Origin: CAWBVG01 sp963792175
Lineage (GTDB): Bacteria; Acidobacteriota; Vicinamibacteria; Vicinamibacterales; CAVVIG01
Assembly (NCBI GenBank): GCA_963792175.1
Contig: CAWBVG010000033.1
Coordinates: 248,001-312,000, forward strand
DNA: 64,000 nucleotides
Direction: 5' to 3'
Shown piece by piece: positions 27,122 to 35,081 of the stretch. A program made the position numbers and the translations under genes. The notes beneath the pieces were generated by a model. It did not search any database, was not told the DNA's origin, and was given only the letters and a program-made list of their open reading frames with translations. The first letter of the stretch is position 1. Every line of letters begins with the position of its first letter.

Positions 27122-28012
27122 TCAGAGTCTGGGCTTCGCGGCTCGCTCGAAGAACTCCTTCTGTAGCCGCAAAGCCGTCTCGTCCCGCTTGATCGCGCGG
27201 AGCGCATTGGCGATCCGCGCCGCGATCGCGTCGGTGGTTGCCTGGCCGCGCGCGGCGGTTGCGCCGGCGGAATTGCCCTGATAGTGATTCGGGAACTTCG
27301 CATACCACCAGATGCCGGTGTAGACGCCCTCCGGCAGCTCGAGCCGATTGAGATCGGCGCCTGATTCGGTCGGCGATCGCTCCGGGCGCGCGATCTCCGG
27401 CCGTGCCGCCATCAGGTTGGAGACTTCTCCCTCGCCGGCATGGCCATCGACTCCGGGACGTGACGGCGCCGTGCCGGCCGTTCCCTGAGGCACGCCCAGC
27501 GCCGAAAGCGTGTAGACGACGTAGTCCTTTGGCGACTCGAGCTGTGTCTGCGCGAAGTATTGAATCAGCGCGGTGTTGCCGCCGTGACCGTTGATGATCA
27601 CGATCTTCTGACAGCCGTTCCGCCCCATCTCGGCGACTGTCTCCTGCAGCATCTCGAGCTGCAGATGGGCGCTGTAGGCTATCGTGCCCGGCTGGTGCTT
27701 GGCCTCGAAGATCTGACCTGCGTAGTACTCTGGAAAGACGATGACGTACTCGTCCTTGGTCGCCTTCAGCGTCGAGAAGCGGATGTTGATGAGATCGGTC
27801 CCGAGCACGCCTGCAGGCCCGTGCTTCTCGAGGATGCCAAAAGGCAGGGCGCAGGTGTTGTTCGCGGTCTGGAGCGCCTTGACGAAGTCCGCGGCGGTCA
27901 GCTCCTCCCACTTTGGCGGAAATTGCTGCGCGTGAACTCCGGCAGCCATGATGGACAACGTCAGTGTCGCGAGGCCGGCTTTCGTCTTCAATGTGAATCC
28001 TCTGCGCGGCAT
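27122..28012 (-). CDS. Secreted creatininase-family amidohydrolase
   Basis: Intact 296 residues with a signal peptide (KTKAGLATLTLSIMAAGVHA). Creatininase-family enzymes hydrolyse cyclic or linear amides with a binuclear metal site. Ligand motifs are in order: ALPFGILEKHGPAGVLGTDL (Glu, His, Asp), IVIINGHGGNTALI (His) and DGHAGEGEVSNLM (Glu). WWYAKFPNHYQG is a conserved C-terminal strand. The leader is unusual since most characterised members are cytosolic, yet leaders recur in acidobacterial versions. It diverges from the downstream kinase by about 80 bases. Confidence 0.83.
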   Translation of the reverse strand: MPRRGFTLKTKAGLATLTLSIMAAGVHAQQFPPKWEELTAADFVKALQTANNTCALPFGILEKHGPAGVLGTDLINIRFSTLKATKDEYVIVFPEYYAGQIFEAKHQPGTIAYSAHLQLEMLQETVAEMGRNGCQKIVIINGHGGNTALIQYFAQTQLESPKDYVVYTLSALGVPQGTAGTAPSRPGVDGHAGEGEVSNLMAARPEIARPERSPTESGADLNRLELPEGVYTGIWWYAKFPNHYQGNSAGATAARGQATTDAIAARIANALRAIKRDETALRLQKEFFERAAKPRL

Positions 28013-28093
28013 TCTAGCGTGAGCGCGGCGTTACACGACCGCCCGTGCCGGCTGGCGCGCGAGCTGCGGTCCGGTCTAGGATGACCGCTGTCA

Positions 28094-29515
28094 GTGGTCG
28101 GGAAGCACTTCGGCCCCTACCGAGTTCTGTCCCCGCTCGGGGCGGGAGGGATGGGAGAGGTCTATCGCGCCCACGATGAAAAGCTGGGCCGCGACGTCGC
28201 GCTGAAGTTCCTGCCGCTCGCGGTGGCGGACGATCCTGATCGACGGGCCCGCATGGTGCGCGAGGCTCGAGCCGCCGCGGCGCTCAATCACCCGAACATC
28301 TGCACTATCCACGACGTCGGCGATGCGGACGGCCTGACCTACATCGCGATGGAGGTGATTGAGGGCCAGCCGCTGAGCGCTCGGCTGGCCGAGCGCCCAC
28401 TGCCTATCGACGAAGTGCTGCGCATCGGACTCCAACTCACCGAAGCCGTGGCGCATGCGCACGACCGCGGCATCGTGCATCGCGATCTGAAAAGCGCGAA
28501 CGTCATGCTCACGCCGGTCGGCCACGTCAAGGTGCTGGACTTCGGCCTGGCGAAGCGCATGAGTGCCGATCGGCTGGCCGAAGCCGCGACGCGGTCGGCC
28601 GTTCCGTTGACGCAGCCGATGACGATCCTCGGCACGTTGTCGTACATGTCGCCGGAGCAACTCCGCGGGAAGCCGGCCGACGCGGCGAGCGACGTCTGGG
28701 CCGTCGGCGTCATCCTGTACGAAATGACAGCGGGCGCGCGTCCGTTCGACGGAACGACGGAGTTCGAAGTCAGCTCCGCCATCCTCAATGATCAGCCTCC
28801 GCCGCTTCCGCCGCGTGTGCCTGTGGCGCTGCAGACAATCATCGGCCGATGCCTGGAGAAGGAGCCGGCACGCCGCTATCACCGCGCCGGTGAAGTGCGC
28901 GCGGCGCTCGAGGCGGTTCGCGCCTCTCCACAATCGTCCCCAGTCGCGGTCGCGCCCAGCGCTGGTCGTTCGCCTGCCGGCATCCTGTCGGCGGTGGCCA
29001 TGCTCGCGGTCGTCGGCGGTCTGTGGCGATCTGGGTCGCGTTCTTTTCCCGTCGTTACGACGAGTCCATTCGTCACGCCAAGTCGCTGGCCGAGGTGTGG
29101 CCGGGTAACCCCATGAGCCCGTTTTTCCTCGCGTCCAACTACGCGGTCAAGCGAATGGCCGCGGAAACCAGAGCCGCTTGCGGCACGGTGATGAAGGCGC
29201 TTGCCGACTCGCTGGTCGTCCAGTCGATTGGCATGTGTGCATGGGCGTATGCGATGGTCGGCGAGACCGATCAGGCCCGTCGTCTCGTCCAGCGCCTCGA
29301 ACATCCCCCGGCAGACGTCTGGGTGGACCCGGCTGTCGTCGCCCAGGGCGTACGCGGGCCTGGGCGATGTGGATCGGGCCATCGACTGGTGTCGGAAGGG
29401 CCTCGACGAACGTTCAGCGCTCATGATCTACATGAAGGCGTCGGCCATGTGGGATCCAGTCCGCGGCGATCCACGCTTTCAGGCCATGCTGCGACAGATG
29501 AACTTTCCAACGTAG
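28094..29515 (+). CDS. Serine/threonine kinase - TM - TPR protein with a missing middle and frameshifts
   Basis: The first ~290 residues are a complete Hanks kinase: GAGGMGEVYRAHDE, VALKFLP, IVHRDLKSANVML, VLDFGLAK and MSPEQLRG. A transmembrane helix follows (PAGILSAVAMLAVVGGLW). Directly after it the sequence jumps to TPR-like helices (RRYDESIRHAKSLAEVWPGN; GLGDVDRAIDWCRKGLDERS) and ends RFQAMLRQMNFPT, the usual C-terminus of kinase-TPR proteins. Relatives carry a TolB-like/AAD region plus several TPRs between these parts, so several hundred residues seem deleted near 29020. Frame also changes there and near 29345. Starts at GTG. Confidence 0.7.
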
Positions 29516-29543
29516 TCCGTTCGCCGGCGGCCGATGACCGCCG

Positions 29544-31008
29544 CTACGCCACCCGCGCTGACGCGGCGATCTCCGCCGCGTTCGGCAGCGACTCGAGCTT
29601 CCAGCAGAGATCCATCAGCGTGCGCGCCTGCGCGGACGGCAGCACGCCGTCCGCCAGCCCCGCGAACTTCGCTTCGAGATCGGCGTCGCTCATCGGCCGC
29701 TCGAGGCTGCCGACCACGTGCTCGACGAACTTCTCCAGCGTGCGGCCGTCCTTCAGCGTGACGGTCGCGCGCACCTGGTCTTCCTTGATCGCCGGATCGA
29801 TCGTGGCCGTCACCCGATCGCGCAGGGCCGCGATCGCCGGATCTGCGGGCGTTGTCATCGCTGAAGTCGCGCATGCCCGCCGATCCCTTCACGATCGCGA
29901 GCGCGGCGGCGAAGTAGACGCTGAACTTGCTCTCGAGGCCGGTCTGCGGCGTCTTCTTGCCGGTCAATTCGAGCACCAGCGGATGCACCCGCAAATCGAT
30001 GCGGGCGATCTGATCGGCGGTCAGCGTGTGCTCGCGGCGCAGCTGGATGCACGCATCGATGGCGGGATGGATCACGATGCCGCAGGCGAACGGCTTGTAG
30101 GTGTTGAGCAGGATCTCGTAGCGTCTTGCCGTGGTTCTCCGTGATCTCGGCGTAGTTTCGCGCCGTGCTCAGCACGTTGGCCCACCCGCTCTTGCCCTCG
30201 ATGCCGGCTTCGCTGCTGGTGAAGTTGCGCGCACGCCAGCAGCGCCGCGGTCAGGCCGTTCTGCGCCGCGCGTCCCGGATGGAAGGCTCTTCGTCATCGA
30301 TCCGAACATCTCGCGCAGGCCGACCGGCTGCGTCGCGGCAAGCCCGAGCGCCCACACCATCTGCTGCTCGGACAGGCCGAGGATTCGACCGCTCGCCGCC
30401 GCCGCGCCGAACACGCCGGCCGTGCCCGTGATGTGCCAGCCGCGATCGTAGTGAGCCGGGTAGACGGCGTTGCCAATCCGGCACTCGACCTCGATCCCGA
30501 GCACCATCGCGTTGAGGAAGTCTGTGCCGGACATCGGCCGCAGCTCCGACAGCGCCAGCAGCGCCGAGACGACCGGACCCGCCGGGTGAATCACGGTCTT
30601 CAGGTGCGTGTCGTCGAAGTCGAACACGTGCGAGCTGATGCCGTTCATCAGCGCCGCATGCAGGATGTCCATCCGTTCGCGGCGTCCGAGCACCGAGGCC
30701 TGCGGCGGACCGGAGAACGGCGCGAGCGCGGCGATCGCGGCATCGAGCGTTTCGTGACGCGATCCGCCGACCGCGCAGCCCACCCAGTTCAGGAGCGTGC
30801 GGCGCGCCTCTTTGCGTACTGCGGCCGGCAGCTCGTCATGACGCGTCGCGATCACATACCGCGCGATGCTGCGCGTGACGTCGCGGCGAACGTCGGTCGC
30901 CGAATCCTGTCCGCTGCCGTCGGGATCCGAGGAGGTTCCGATGATCGGGCCGGTCAGACCCGCCAGCGACAGGGTCCCCAGAAAGTCACGGCGATCGAGG
31001 TGCTGCAT
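29544..31008 (-). CDS. MmgE/PrpD family protein with Tat signal, frameshifted
   Basis: About 486 residues after four +1 repairs (near 30288, 30235, 30122 and 29860). The N-terminus has a twin-arginine signal: DRRDFLGTLSLAGLTG. The MmgE/PrpD (2-methylcitrate dehydratase-like) domain follows: TLLNWVGCAVGGSRHETLDA, NGISSHVFDFDDTHL, IHPAGPVVSALLALSE and the GWHITGTAGVFGAAAA core. The C-terminal half is KSGWANVLSTARNYAEI, then FACGIVIHPAIDACIQLRRE and VTLKDGRTLEKFVEH. Family members are hydratases/dehydratases or isomerases; the exported form has no assigned substrate. It is convergent with the kinase-TPR gene. Confidence 0.83.
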
Positions 31009-31262
31009 GGCTCGATTGTATGTCGCGAATAACGCAGAGTCAGCGCACGTCTCGATGAGTCGCAGCTGACCGTCGCGAGTAACGACATGCCGTCACAGTT
31101 TCATGCCTCGCGATCCGTTGGGCGGACACTCTTCGCGGGAATCTGCACATCTGACGTCATTCGGCCCGCCGCCGCCGCCGGTGCCCTTCTTGCCACTCGA
31201 GGATATGTGCTGATGGGTGCGCAGGAAGTCGTGGAAACCCAAGCAGAAAAAGGAGGAGTGTC
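31009..31262. other. Divergent intergenic region between MmgE/PrpD and OmpA genes
   Basis: 254 bases without a supported gene. It must hold both promoters. I see only short features: a run of GCC triplets near 31164 and a strong AAAGGAGG Shine-Dalgarno just before the OmpA start. No clear -35/-10 pair, operator or hairpin is evident by eye. Confidence 0.4.
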
Positions 31263-32174
31263 ATGAAACTCAGACGCTCGGGATCTGCTGTGATTCTCGC
31301 GTCGGTTCTCGTTGCCGGGCTCGCCTGGGCACCGTGTGCGGCCGCTGACGAGCATGTCAAGGGGGTCATCCAGACACTTGGCAGCGATGGCACGGTCACG
31401 ATGCGCACCGACGACGCCACGAACGTGACGATCGTCCTGAGGGACTACACCAAGGTACGGCGCGTCGACGGAATGCGGGAGCTCAAGGTCAGCTCCGCGG
31501 AGCTGATTCCCGGCCTTCGTGTTCACGCGTCCGGATACTACGAGGCGGTGAACGTCTTCGCCGCCGAGCGTGTCACCTACAGCCGATCGGACATGAAGCT
31601 GGCGGCGGCCATCAGGGGCGGCGTCGAGCCGACCGACCTGCGGAGTCTCGACAATCAACGGCGCATCGGCGAAAACTCGCGAACCATCGCGCAGCAGCAG
31701 CAGACGCTGCAGCATCAAGCCGCGGAAATCGCGAACAACGCGCATCGCATCAGAGCCAACGACGAGAAGATCGTCGCGACCACGGGCCGGATCAACAGTC
31801 TGGATAACTACAACGTCGTCTCGACCGTGACCGTGTACTTCCGTAACGGCCAGGCCAGGATCGATCCGAAATACAAGAGCCAGTTGCAGCAGCTCGCCGC
31901 ACAGGCCAAGGGCGTCCGTGGCTACATGATCCAGGTCCAGGGATATGCCTCCGCTGTCGGGCCCAACGCGCTCAACCAGAAACTGAGCATGCAGCGCGCC
32001 GATGCCGTGACCTCCGTGCTGCAGCAGGACGGCGTCCCGCCACCGAACATCGTCGTGCCTGCCGCGATGGGCACTACCGATCAGGTTGCCAGCAACAAGA
32101 CGGCCGAGGGCCAGGCCCAGAACCGTCGGACCGTCGTGACTCTCCTCCAGAACAAGGGGATCAGCGAGCGGTAA
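31263..32174 (+). CDS. OmpA-family peptidoglycan-binding outer-membrane protein
   Basis: Intact 303 residues. A signal peptide (about 1-27, cleaved near CAAADE) is followed by a small beta domain (KGVIQTLGSDGTVTMRTDDA; EVNVFAAERVTYS-like strands, DUF5666-type OB fold), a coiled-coil linker (RTIAQQQQTLQHQAAEIANN) and an OmpA C-terminal domain: TVYFRNGQARIDPKYKSQLQ, GYASAVGPNALNQKLSMQRA. The latter binds meso-diaminopimelate in the cell wall. A strong AAAGGAGGAG Shine-Dalgarno precedes the ATG, suggesting high expression. A barrel protein follows 48 bases after its stop. Confidence 0.85.
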   Translation: MKLRRSGSAVILASVLVAGLAWAPCAAADEHVKGVIQTLGSDGTVTMRTDDATNVTIVLRDYTKVRRVDGMRELKVSSAELIPGLRVHASGYYEAVNVFAAERVTYSRSDMKLAAAIRGGVEPTDLRSLDNQRRIGENSRTIAQQQQTLQHQAAEIANNAHRIRANDEKIVATTGRINSLDNYNVVSTVTVYFRNGQARIDPKYKSQLQQLAAQAKGVRGYMIQVQGYASAVGPNALNQKLSMQRADAVTSVLQQDGVPPPNIVVPAAMGTTDQVASNKTAEGQAQNRRTVVTLLQNKGISER

Positions 32175-32222
32175 CAACCTCGTGCGGAGGTGCCGCACAC
32201 ATCGAAAGGGAGAGAATGCGTC

Positions 32223-32936
32223 ATGCGATCAGTTAACGGCCTTCTCGCTGCGGTGATGGTCTCTGGGCTCGCCGGAACGGCATGGGCTCAGACTCCACCG
32301 CCGACTCCTGTGGCGCCGGCGATGGCGCCGGCCGACACCGTCGGTCAGACCAGAAGTCACTGGCTGGCCTCCGGGTTCGTCGGTTCGAATTTCGGTTCGG
32401 CCAACAACGATCTCGTCAGCGTCGACAGAAGTCGGAGCTTCGATTGGGGCGGACAGGTCGGCTATTTGTGGCGGGGTGTCCTGGGCGGCGAATTCCTGGC
32501 CAATTTCACGCCGTCATTGGGGATCAATACCATCGGCGTGCTGTTCGACAACCCGAGCGTGAGCAGCTACATGGCCAACGCGGTCGCCGCGCTCCCGCTC
32601 GGCGCACAGGCGCAGTTTCAACCGTACATCTCTGCCGGCTTGGGTGGCATCCAGATGAATTTCCCCAACGGAATCGTCGGCAGCGGAATCGTTGTCAACG
32701 GCGTCGTCACGAACGTGACGACCTCTTCCGTCAGCCAGACGGGAGGAGGTTCGAATATCGGCGGCGGCATCATGGCGTTTGCCGGCAAAATCGGTGTCCG
32801 CGGCGACGCGCGTTACTTCCACGCGAATTCGTTCAGCAGCTTTGACGCGACGAGTTTCGCGAACCGCGTGACACAGAGTCTGTTGTCCGATCTCAATTTC
32901 TGGCGAGCGGACATCGGTATTGCCTTTCAGTGGTAA
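32223..32936 (+). CDS. Outer-membrane beta-barrel protein
   Basis: Intact 237 residues from ATG 32223, with GAAAGGGAGAG upstream. Signal peptide: MRSVNGLLAAVMVSGLAGTA, cleaved after AWA. The mature part alternates polar and aromatic residues as in an 8-stranded barrel: WLASGFVGSNFGSANNDLVS, WGGQVGYLWRGVLGGEFLAN, FQPYISAGLGGIQMNFPNG, GKIGVRGDARYFHANSF. It ends WRADIGIAFQW, a terminal aromatic OMP signal. Probably a porin-like or structural small barrel; function is not known. It forms a likely operon with the OmpA gene and is followed by a strong hairpin. Confidence 0.8.
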   Translation: MRSVNGLLAAVMVSGLAGTAWAQTPPPTPVAPAMAPADTVGQTRSHWLASGFVGSNFGSANNDLVSVDRSRSFDWGGQVGYLWRGVLGGEFLANFTPSLGINTIGVLFDNPSVSSYMANAVAALPLGAQAQFQPYISAGLGGIQMNFPNGIVGSGIVVNGVVTNVTTSSVSQTGGGSNIGGGIMAFAGKIGVRGDARYFHANSFSSFDATSFANRVTQSLLSDLNFWRADIGIAFQW

Positions 32937-32967
32937 CACCCCGAACGCCGTGCGGCGCCGATCGATC

Positions 32968-33002
32968 GTGACGTCGCCATCGAATCTGGATGGCGACGTC
33001 AC
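32968..33002 (+). terminator. Strong hairpin after the OmpA/barrel operon
   Basis: Perfect 14-bp inverted repeat: GTGACGTCGCCATC at 32968-32981 and GATGGCGACGTCAC at 32989-33002, with a 7-base loop. It lies 31 bases beyond the barrel stop. Only TTT follows within a few bases, so it is an imperfect intrinsic terminator. The first arm holds GTGACGTC, but no regulator site is implied. Confidence 0.6.
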
Positions 33003-33055
33003 ACGTTTCGCGCTGGCATGAACCCGGTCTACACTGGTGCCGCCGACGGATTCAT

Positions 33056-34298
33056 GTGACAGGACGCGTCTACGCCGGGGTGGCGCTCGTTGCTTCGACG
33101 ATGGTCTTGGCTCGAGCCGGGGCGGTGGCGCGCCAGACTCCTCGCGCCCGGCCCGAGGCCGCCGGGCTCTCGGCGGCGCGTCTCCGTGACGCGACCGATC
33201 TGCTGAACCGATACGTCTCGGAACACCGGATCGCCGGGGCGGTGGCGGCCGTGGCGAGACGCGGCCAGGTGGCCTACCTCGAAGCCGTCGGCGTTCAGGA
33301 TCTCGAGACGCGGGCGCCGATGACCGAGCGGTCGCTCTTTCGCATCTACTCGATGACGAAGTCCGGTGACAGCGGTGGCGGTCATGATGCTGCACGAAGA
33401 GCGCCGCTTCGCTCTCGACGACGCTGTCGCCACGTTCATCCCCGAATTCAAGAACGTCATGGTGTCCGCCGAACCCGGCGCCGCACCGCGCCCGCCGGCG
33501 CGGCCGATCACCGTCCGGGATCTTCTGCTGCACACCTCCGGCCTCAACCATCGAACGTCCGAGATCTATCGTCGCGAGCAGGTGCGGACGCAGGACGATG
33601 ACCATGACGCAGTTCATCGCCAACCTGGTGCGCGTGCCGCTGATGGAGGATCCGGGCACGCGTTACCGGTACAGCGAGTCGACGACCGTGCTGGGACGGC
33701 TGGTCGAGATCTGGTCGGGCAAGCCGTTCGAGGTGTTCCTCGAGGAGCGCATCTTCCGTCCGCTCCGCATGACCGACACGATGTTCTGGGCCGCCACGCC
33801 CGAGCAGCGCGCGCGGCTCACCACCGTGTACGGCCCGGCGCCAGGCGGCGGGCTGACGAAGGTCGATGTCGAGACGCTGCCGTTCACCGAGCGTCCGACG
33901 CTCATCGAGGGCGCTGTCGGCCTGCTGTCGACCGTGCCCGACTACCTGCGCTTCGGCCAGATGCTGCTCAACAAAGGCGAACTGGACGGCGTCCGCCTGC
34001 TGAGCGCGAAGACTGTGGAGCAGATGACGGCGAACGGGCTGTCCGACGATCGTGCAGAAGGCGCGCGGCGGTTCGATGGGGTGGGGCCTGGCCAACGTCG
34101 AACGTCCTGCTGAATCCGGCTCCCACCGACCCGTCGAGCCGCGGCGAATACGGGTGGGACGGCACGGCCGGCACGATCTTCTGGGTCGATCCCGTCAAAG
34201 AAACGGTCACAGTGCTGATGACCCAGAGCTCGCCGTCGAATCCCGATCAGATCCGTCAGCGCTTCAAGGCCATCGTGCAGCAGGCGCTCGTCGAGTAA
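33056..34298 (+). CDS. Secreted class C beta-lactamase-like serine hydrolase, frameshifted
   Basis: About 413 residues after four +1 repairs (near 33365, 33580, 34065 and 34100). A signal (VTGRVYAGVALVASTMVLAR) leads to the beta-lactamase/transpeptidase fold: YSMTK near residue 100 supplies the Ser-x-x-Lys nucleophile, VRDLLLHTSGLNH is conserved, and YRYSESTTVLGRLVE occupies the Tyr-x-Ser/Asn position. FPLRMTDTMFW-like text reads RIFRPLRMTDTMFWA, and YGWDGTAGTIFWVDP is near the third motif. Members are esterases or peptidases rather than antibiotic-resistance enzymes as a rule. Starts at GTG 33056. Confidence 0.8.
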
Positions 34299-34310
34299 GC
34301 GGCAGCGTCA

Positions 34311-34983
34311 TCACCCGCGGCTCGCTTCCTCCCCATTCGTCCGCTCCGCAGGGGTCACACCAGTACTGCGTCTGCCTCTTCTCGAGAGAGTGTGTTCGTT
34401 GGGGTGCCGACCTAGTCTGAGCTCGTTGCTCAGCGCTCTCCCGAGCGCCTGACGCGCGCGCGAGAGCCCGGACATGACAGTGCCGGTGGGAATGCCAATC
34501 ACCTCACCGAGTTCCCGGTACGACAGGCCCTCCAACTCGCGCAGCACGAGCAATTCACGAAAGCGAACGGGCAAGTTGCTCATGGCCCGTTCGAGCAATC
34601 TCAGGCCATCGGCTTGTAACAGCAATGTTTCAGGATCGAGCATTGTGCTGAGTCTTGCTGTGTTGCTCTTCATCGAACAGGTCGGTGGACGCTTGGAAGC
34701 GGTGGCCGCGCCAGCCAGCGCACGTGTTGCGCACGATTCTGAGGAACCAGGCGCGGCCATTTCCGCCGACGAATGTCCGAAAATATCGAAACGCTCGCAG
34801 CGACGCCTCCTGCACGGCATCTTCAGCATCCGGGTCGTCCCGCATCAGCCAACGCGCCAGCCGATAGGCCGCATCGAGGTGGGGAAGGACGACCTCTTCA
34901 AAGGTCTGGCCAGTTGCCGGCACAGTCGCTGCGCTGGTGAGTCCGTCATTCGTACTGCGCTTCGCGTCTGGGTCGAATGCCAT
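34311..34983 (-). CDS. ECF RNA polymerase sigma factor, frameshifted
   Basis: About 223 residues from ATG 34983. Region 2 is TFEEVVLPHLDAAYRLARWL with MRDDPDAEDAVQEASLRAFR (DAVQ/E core-binding and -10 recognition); WFLRIVRNTCAGWRG closes it. Region 4 is NLPVRFRELLVLRELEGLSY and RELGEVIGIPTGTVMSGLSR (the -35 helix-turn-helix). One extra base near 34670 separates the two. It diverges from the STAND regulator at 35082 over 98 bases containing a long palindrome. No anti-sigma gene is adjacent. It is the best candidate to recognise the GGAATATT motifs downstream. Confidence 0.83.
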
Positions 34984-35037
34984 GCCACCAGTGTGGAAGC
35001 CGAGCGAGCTGATGAACACCCACAGTGGTCTGTACAG

Positions 35038-35062
35038 CGCCCGTACGACGCTCGTACGGGCG
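35038..35062. promoter_or_regulatory. Perfect 25-bp palindrome (operator candidate)
   Basis: Two 11-base arms, CGCCCGTACGA (35038-35048) and TCGTACGGGCG (35052-35062), flank a CGC centre and are perfect complements. A second small palindrome CTGTACAG lies at 35030-35037. The element ends 4 bases before the TAAGAT -10-like hexamer of the regulator, so it overlaps its -35 region, and it also lies in the sigma-factor promoter region. A dimeric repressor or self-binding by the XRE domain is inferred. Confidence 0.55.
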
Positions 35063-35066
35063 GCGG

Positions 35067-35072
35067 TAAGAT
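35067..35072 (+). promoter_or_regulatory. TAAGAT -10-like element of the first STAND regulator
   Basis: GTAAGATGA stands 9 bases before the ATG at 35082. The second paralogue has the same GTAAGATGA at an almost identical distance (8 bases), although the surrounding DNA differs. Conservation of this hexamer between duplicates suggests a real -10 with a start site at or near the ATG. Confidence 0.4.
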
Positions 35073-35081
35073 GAGAGAAGC

